A stretch of DNA of 64,000 nt from Pyramidobacter piscolens (GTDB lineage: Bacteria; Synergistota; Synergistia; Synergistales; Dethiosulfovibrionaceae), in contig SFDM01000009.1 of assembly GCA_004558205.1 (NCBI GenBank), positions 1-64,000 on the forward strand. The letters run 5' to 3'. The notes beneath the pieces were generated by a model. It searched no databases. It saw only the letters and a program-made list of their open reading frames with translations, and was not told the origin of the DNA. Position 1 is the stretch's first letter; every line of letters starts with the position of its first letter. The position numbers and the translations under genes are program-made. Positions 59,577 to 64,000 of the stretch are shown piece after piece.

Positions 59577-62243
59577 TTAAGCTTCCGAGAGGCTGGCGAT
59601 GTTCTCCAGGATGCGCGCCTTGCGCAGGCGCGACTCCTGGGCCCTCTGCCGCTCAGTCTCTACCACTTCGGCGGGAGCCTTGTCGACAAAGCTGGGGCTG
59701 GAGAGCTTCTTCTCGCTGCGGGCAAGATTGGCCTCCACCTGCTTCATCTCATTCTGAAGGCGGAGGATTTCCGCCGCCGGGTCGAGCAGGTCGCCCACGG
59801 GCAAAAAGACCTGCCCCACGGCCACGATCGAACTCAGTGCCAGATGGGGCTTTTCGGCGTCGGCGGGAACCACGTCCACGCTGTTGACCTTCGCCGTCAG
59901 GGATATCAGGTCGCGGTTCGCTTCAAGCGTCGGGGCGAAGGCTTCGTCCAGCCCTCTGAGCACCACCCGTTCCACGTTCTGGCTCGGAGGCAGGCCAGCC
60001 TCGGCCCTCAGGTTGCGGATTGAGCGCACGAACTCCTGAAGCTTGTCCATCTCGGAGAGAGCGCTTTCGTCGGGGGCATAGGCCGCGCCGTCCGGCCAGG
60101 GCTCACGCTCCATGGGCTTCTCGCCGAAAGCGAAGGCGTGCCACAGCTCTTCGGTCACGAAGGGCATGATGGGGTGAAGCAGCCTCAGCACGTCCTTGAA
60201 CACACACAGAAGCACCTGCTTCGACGCTTTCTGGCGCTCGGGACCTTCCTCGCCGTAAAGAGCCGGCTTGGACATCTCGAGATACCAGTCGCAGAGATCG
60301 CCCCACACAAAGTCGTACATGCCGCGGGCAGCCTCGCCGAAACCGTAGGTTTCGAGGTTTTTCGTCACCGACTCGTCGAGGCGGCGCACGCCCTCAAGGA
60401 TCCAGCGGTCGTGCAGGCGCATGTGTTTAGGATCGGGACGACCGTCGTAATCTCCGTCGCCCAGGTTCATCAGGGCAAAACGGCTGGCGTTCCAAAGTTT
60501 GTTGATAAAGCGCTTATAGTTCTCGATCTTGCTGGGTCCCAACAGGATGTCCCGGCCCTGGACGGTCAGGAACGCCATGGTGAAGCGAAAGGCGTCGGCG
60601 CCGTAGGCTTCGATCATGTCGATGGGATCGATGCCGTTCCCCTTGGACTTGCTCATCTTCTGGCCCTTTTCGTCTCTCACCAGGGCATGGATGAAGATGT
60701 CCTTGAAGGGGACTTCGTCCATAAACTCGAGGCCCATCATGATCATTCTGGAAACCCAGAAGAAGATGATGTCGAACCCCGTCACCATCACCGACGTGGG
60801 GTAGAAGTATTTCAGTTCTTCAGTCTGGTCGGGCCATCCTAAGGTCGAGAAGGGCCAGAGGGCGCTGCTGAACCACGTGTCCAGCACGTCCTCATCCTGG
60901 CGCAGGTTCTTCGAACCGCACTTGGGGCAGCAGGAAGGATCCTGCTCGGAGACGATCAGCTCGCCGCAGTCCTGGCAGGTCCAGGCGGGGATGCGATGGC
61001 CCCACCAGAGCTGGCGGGAGATACACCAGTCGCGGACGCCATCCATCCACTGGTAATAAGTTTTATCCCACTGCTTGGGAATCCACTGCATCCGGCCGGC
61101 CTGAGAGGCTTCCACGCCGCGCTGGGCCAGAGGAGCGACCTTGACGAACCACTGTTCGGACAGATAGGGCTCTACCACGGTGTTGCAGCGGTAGCAGTGT
61201 CCCACCTGATGGGGCAGTTCGTCTATTTTCTCCAAGACGCCCTCTTCCTGCAGGATTTCCACGCTCTTGGCGCGGGCCGCTTCGACGGTCATGCCAGCCA
61301 TGACGCCTGCCTGATCGTTCATGAAGCCGTTCTCGTCGATGACCTGAATGGGCGTCAGGCCATAGCGCTGTCCCACCAGGAAGTCGTTGGGGTCGTGGGC
61401 CGGCGTGATCTTCACGAAGCCCGTGCCGAAGGCGGGGTCGACCATGTTGTCGGCGATAATGGGAATGACGCGGCCGCCCGTCATGGGTACCACCACGCTG
61501 CGTCCCACGGCGTAGCTGTGAGCTTCGTCGCGGGGATGAACCGCCACGGCAACGTCGGCGATGATCGTCTCGGGACGGGTGGTGGCGATGGTGATATAGC
61601 CGTCTCCCTCCACGAAGGGGTAGCGGACGTAGTACAGGTGGCCCATCTCCTCGGAGTGTTCCACTTCAAGGTCGGAAAGGGCCGTGTGGCAGCGGGGGCA
61701 CCAGTTGACGATATATTTCCCCTTGTAGATCAGGCCCTTGTCGTAGAGACGGCAGAACACGGCGCGGACGGCTTTCGACAATCCCTCGTCCATGGTAAAG
61801 CGCTCGCGCTTCCAGTCGCACGAATCGCCAAGTCTCTTCATCTGGCCGACGATACGGCTGCGGTACTCTTCCTTCCACTGCCAGGTTCGGTCCACAAAGG
61901 CTTCGCGTCCCAGGTCGTGACGGCTCTTGCCTTCCGACGCCAGACGTCTCTCCACCACGTTTTGGGTCGCAATGCCCGCGTGGTCGGTACCGGGCAGCCA
62001 GAGAACGCTGTAGCCGCGGGCTCTCTTGTAGCGGCACAGGATATCCTGGAACGTATGGTCGTAGGCATGCCCCATGTGCAGGGCGCCCGTCACGTTCGGC
62101 GGCGGCAAGACGATTGTAAAAGCTTCCTTTGTATGGTCAATTTTAGCGTCAAAAAGGTTCTGATCCTGCCACCATTGATACCATTTTCCTTCAAGAGGCG
62201 CGGGCTCGTAGTTCTTGGACAAATTCGTGTTTCTCGAGGGCAT
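59577..62243 (-). CDS. valS: Valyl-tRNA synthetase
   Basis: 888 residues of class Ia synthetase with the usual length. The HIGH motif is HMGH (56-59, in the PPNVTGALHMGHAY context). An editing domain (about 200-340) follows, and the KMSKS loop is at about 528-532. Zinc-type cysteines sit in CQDCGEL and CCPKCGSK. A C-terminal coiled coil of about 65 residues (EILRLQNEMKQVEANL onward) is typical of ValRS. It lies 3 bases before folC in a frequent valS-folC pair. Confidence 0.97.
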   Translation of the reverse strand: MPSRNTNLSKNYEPAPLEGKWYQWWQDQNLFDAKIDHTKEAFTIVLPPPNVTGALHMGHAYDHTFQDILCRYKRARGYSVLWLPGTDHAGIATQNVVERRLASEGKSRHDLGREAFVDRTWQWKEEYRSRIVGQMKRLGDSCDWKRERFTMDEGLSKAVRAVFCRLYDKGLIYKGKYIVNWCPRCHTALSDLEVEHSEEMGHLYYVRYPFVEGDGYITIATTRPETIIADVAVAVHPRDEAHSYAVGRSVVVPMTGGRVIPIIADNMVDPAFGTGFVKITPAHDPNDFLVGQRYGLTPIQVIDENGFMNDQAGVMAGMTVEAARAKSVEILQEEGVLEKIDELPHQVGHCYRCNTVVEPYLSEQWFVKVAPLAQRGVEASQAGRMQWIPKQWDKTYYQWMDGVRDWCISRQLWWGHRIPAWTCQDCGELIVSEQDPSCCPKCGSKNLRQDEDVLDTWFSSALWPFSTLGWPDQTEELKYFYPTSVMVTGFDIIFFWVSRMIMMGLEFMDEVPFKDIFIHALVRDEKGQKMSKSKGNGIDPIDMIEAYGADAFRFTMAFLTVQGRDILLGPSKIENYKRFINKLWNASRFALMNLGDGDYDGRPDPKHMRLHDRWILEGVRRLDESVTKNLETYGFGEAARGMYDFVWGDLCDWYLEMSKPALYGEEGPERQKASKQVLLCVFKDVLRLLHPIMPFVTEELWHAFAFGEKPMEREPWPDGAAYAPDESALSEMDKLQEFVRSIRNLRAEAGLPPSQNVERVVLRGLDEAFAPTLEANRDLISLTAKVNSVDVVPADAEKPHLALSSIVAVGQVFLPVGDLLDPAAEILRLQNEMKQVEANLARSEKKLSSPSFVDKAPAEVVETERQRAQESRLRKARILENIASLSEA

Positions 62244-62261
62244 TGACTTTCCTCCTTACTT

Positions 62262-62861
62262 TCATTCATCCTGTATTTGCGATAAATACAGATCGATCTG
62301 AGCTTTCAGCTCTTCCACCGTTTCAGCCTCGTCGACCGAACAGGCGACCGGAAGTCCCCAGGAATAGAGCCCCGATTTTACGTAACTCAGGACCAGTTCC
62401 TTCCGTTTCGTCTTCGCGATCTTGTCGGCCTTCGTAAAAGCGGTCAGCACGGGCACGTCCAGATCCTTCAGCCAGCGCTGCAGCTCCCGGTCCTTGGGGA
62501 GTAGGCCGTGCCTGATGTCCACCAGATGGACCACCAGGACGAGATTTTCCCGCCGCATAATATAGCGTTCAATCAGAGAGGCCCAGCCTCCCTTTTCCTC
62601 TTTGCTTCTCGAGGCGTAGCCGAAACCGGGAAGGTCCACGAGGACAAAGGGATGGGGTCCCGCCACGTCAAAAAAGTTCACGCTCCGCGTTTTTCCCGGC
62701 GACGCGCTGACGTGAGCCAGTTTTTGGGCGATCAGTTTGTTGATCAGCGAGGACTTGCCCACATTGGAGCGTCCCGCCAGCGCGATTTCAGGCAAAACCC
62801 CTTCCGGAAACTGCTGAGGCGTAAAAGCCGTACAGCTCAGCGCCGCTCTCCAGTTAATCAT
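62262..62861 (-). CDS. engB: Ribosome-biogenesis GTPase EngB/YsxC
   Basis: 199 residues. It is an essential GTPase for 50S assembly. G1 is GRSNVGKSS (30-38), G2/G3 are SPGKTRSVNFF and DLPGFGY, and the G4 motif TKADK sits near 145. It overlaps the lon stop by 8 bases; lon-engB is conserved in many bacteria. The ribosome binding site lies within the lon 3' end. Confidence 0.95.
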   Translation of the reverse strand: MINWRAALSCTAFTPQQFPEGVLPEIALAGRSNVGKSSLINKLIAQKLAHVSASPGKTRSVNFFDVAGPHPFVLVDLPGFGYASRSKEEKGGWASLIERYIMRRENLVLVVHLVDIRHGLLPKDRELQRWLKDLDVPVLTAFTKADKIAKTKRKELVLSYVKSGLYSWGLPVACSVDEAETVEELKAQIDLYLSQIQDE

Positions 62862-64000
62862 TCTTCAGGCTTTCTCCCGTCTCAAGCACGCGCTCAAACA
62901 CCTGGAGCGCCGATCTCGCATAGATAAAATGCACATCCTCTTTAATCCAGGGGTCGATGTCCTCCACGTCCGCCCGGTTCGCCTCGGGAACGAAGATCTG
63001 ATGGATCCCGAAGCGCTTGGCGGCGAGGACTTTTTCACGGAGGCCGCCGATGGGCAGCACGTCGCCGCGCAGGGACATCTCGCCCGTCATGGCGTACCCC
63101 GGCTTATACAGCGCTCCTGAAAGCGCCGAAAACAGGGCTACGGCCATGGTGACGCCCGCCGAGGGGCCGTCCTTCGGAATGGCTCCCTCGGGGACGTGAA
63201 GGTGAAGCGCCGTCTTCTCCCAGTCGGGCTCCTGCAGGCTCGTCAGCTCGGACCAATGGGATTTGAGGAATCCCATGGCGGTCTGCGCCGACTCCTGCAT
63301 CACGCTTCCCAGGTTGCCCGTAAGCGTGATCTCGCCCTTGCCCCGCATCGTGACGGCCTCGATAATCAGCACGTCGCCGCCGGCGGCGGTCCAGGCCAGC
63401 CCCACAGAAACACCCTTCGACGACGTTTTGGGAATGCGCACGTCGGGCTTGTGAGGCGCGCCCAGGTAGGATGAAAGCTGTTTCGTGCCGATAGTGATCT
63501 TGCCGGACAAAATCCCAGCTTCGCCGTCCTCAAGGATCGAACGAGCCGCCTTGCGGAACAGCGTTGAAAGTTTTCTGTCCAGCTCGCGTACCCCTGACTC
63601 GCGGGTATGCTCCATTATTATGGATTTTATGGCGGGCGTGGAAACCACAACCTGTTTTTTGTTCAAGCCGCTCTCTTTATAGATGCGCGGCAGAAGGTAA
63701 TCTTTCGCGATATGGAGTTTTTCCTCGGGAAGATAGCTCGACAGCTCTATGACCTCCATACGGTCAAGCAGAGGCTGTGGAATGCTGTGAGCTACGTTGG
63801 CCGTGGTGATGAACAGCACATCGCTCAAATCCACGGGCACTTCCAAATAGTGATCGGTAAAACGGCAATTCTGCTCGGGGTCAAGGACTTCAAGAAGCGC
63901 CGAAGCGGGATCGCCGCGGAAATCGGCGCCGATCTTGTCCACTTCGTCCATAAGCATCACGGGATTGCGGCACCCCGCCTGCTTCAGCTTCTGAACGATA
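62854..64000 (-). CDS. lon: ATP-dependent protease Lon (C-terminal part, cut by window edge)
   Basis: Only the C-terminal portion, about 382 residues, is present; the gene continues beyond base 64000. The readable part begins IVQKLKQAG and MLMDEVDKIG (Walker B) and continues through the AAA sensor regions. The protease domain has the catalytic Ser in PKDGPSAGV and the Lys in GGLREKVLAAK. It degrades misfolded and regulatory proteins. It appears to lead the downstream genes engB, valS, folC and so on. The apparent internal ATG at 63960 is not the real start. Confidence 0.95.
   Translation of the reverse strand, partial: IVQKLKQAGCRNPVMLMDEVDKIGADFRGDPASALLEVLDPEQNCRFTDHYLEVPVDLSDVLFITTANVAHSIPQPLLDRMEVIELSSYLPEEKLHIAKDYLLPRIYKESGLNKKQVVVSTPAIKSIIMEHTRESGVRELDRKLSTLFRKAARSILEDGEAGILSGKITIGTKQLSSYLGAPHKPDVRIPKTSSKGVSVGLAWTAAGGDVLIIEAVTMRGKGEITLTGNLGSVMQESAQTAMGFLKSHWSELTSLQEPDWEKTALHLHVPEGAIPKDGPSAGVTMAVALFSALSGALYKPGYAMTGEMSLRGDVLPIGGLREKVLAAKRFGIHQIFVPEANRADVEDIDPWIKEDVHFIYARSALQVFERVLETGESLKND

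Noticed and set aside
1..64000. CRISPR arrays, insertion sequences, prophage, tRNA or rRNA genes, retrons or defence islands
   Set aside because: No regular direct repeats, transposase or integrase motifs, clover-leaf sequences or defence-type domains were seen on either strand; the gene order is that of a core chromosome.

Overview
The window is a GC-rich, densely packed stretch of core bacterial chromosome with about 58 genes, most of them on the minus strand. I see no insertion sequence, prophage, CRISPR array, tRNA or rRNA. The gene mix points to an anaerobic, diderm, amino-acid-fermenting bacterium, most likely of the Synergistota (for example a Pyramidobacter-like genus). This is an inference from gene content, not a sequence match. 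Diderm envelope genes (HtrA, a TamB/AsmA-like giant protein, RseP) occur beside genes typical of Firmicutes and other early-branching phyla (YqeH, a SpoIID-like protein, a stand-alone MetH reactivation protein of the TM0269 type, an S-box riboswitch). Succinate/propionate metabolism runs through methylmalonyl-CoA mutase and a biotin-dependent decarboxylase, and threonine is degraded by Tdh and Kbl.

Layout. 1-6.3 kb: htrA, a glutaredoxin, a 1024-residue TamB-like protein and uridine phosphorylase, separated by strong bidirectional terminators. 6.3-10.5 kb: a methionine operon (metF, metH-activation protein, metH) behind a promoter, a SAM-I riboswitch and an intrinsic terminator; metF is broken by a short frameshifting deletion. 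10.5-15.3 kb: an exported Sel1-repeat protein, a perfect parS-like palindrome, and argG-argH with a consensus promoter. 15.4-17.4 kb: a class I/II aminotransferase and a small exported protein whose signal peptide is frameshifted. 17.5-21.1 kb: rpsO, then tdh-kbl divergent from a GntR/FCD regulator. 21.2-27.6 kb: xseB-ispA-dxs-tlyA and nadK-recN. 27.8 kb: rpmB.

28-39.6 kb: one long minus-strand run, in transcription order yebC, ruvC, ruvA, ruvB, a SpoIID/LytB protein, queA, mltG, yqeH, tldD, ftsK. It joins recombination, septal DNA transport, wall remodelling and ribosome/tRNA genes. 39.7-48 kb: murA, a P-loop/Asp23 fusion protein, a family 4 uracil-DNA glycosylase, uppS, cdsA, dxr, rseP and ispG, followed by nadE. 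This is a lipid-carrier and isoprenoid block: IspG and Dxr here, with Dxs and IspA at 24-27 kb, feed UppS, whose product carries MurA- and WecA-dependent intermediates.

48.3-56 kb: mcmA1, mcmA2 and meaB (mutase and its chaperone), then mmdA, mmdD and mmdC (sodium-pump-type decarboxylase subunits; the membrane beta subunit and the epimerase are not in the window), then a fused rpiB-upp gene and a WecA/MraY-family transferase. 56.1-64 kb: lon (cut by the window edge), engB, valS, folC, a YfiH/PgeF protein, a Gfo/Idh/MocA oxidoreductase ending in a terminator, and a small two-helix membrane protein.

No complete new defence or mobile system is apparent. The observations most worth checking are the P-loop/Asp23 fusion, the RpiB-Upp fusion, the broken metF under a riboswitch, and the isolated parS site beside a hairpin-rich non-coding tract.
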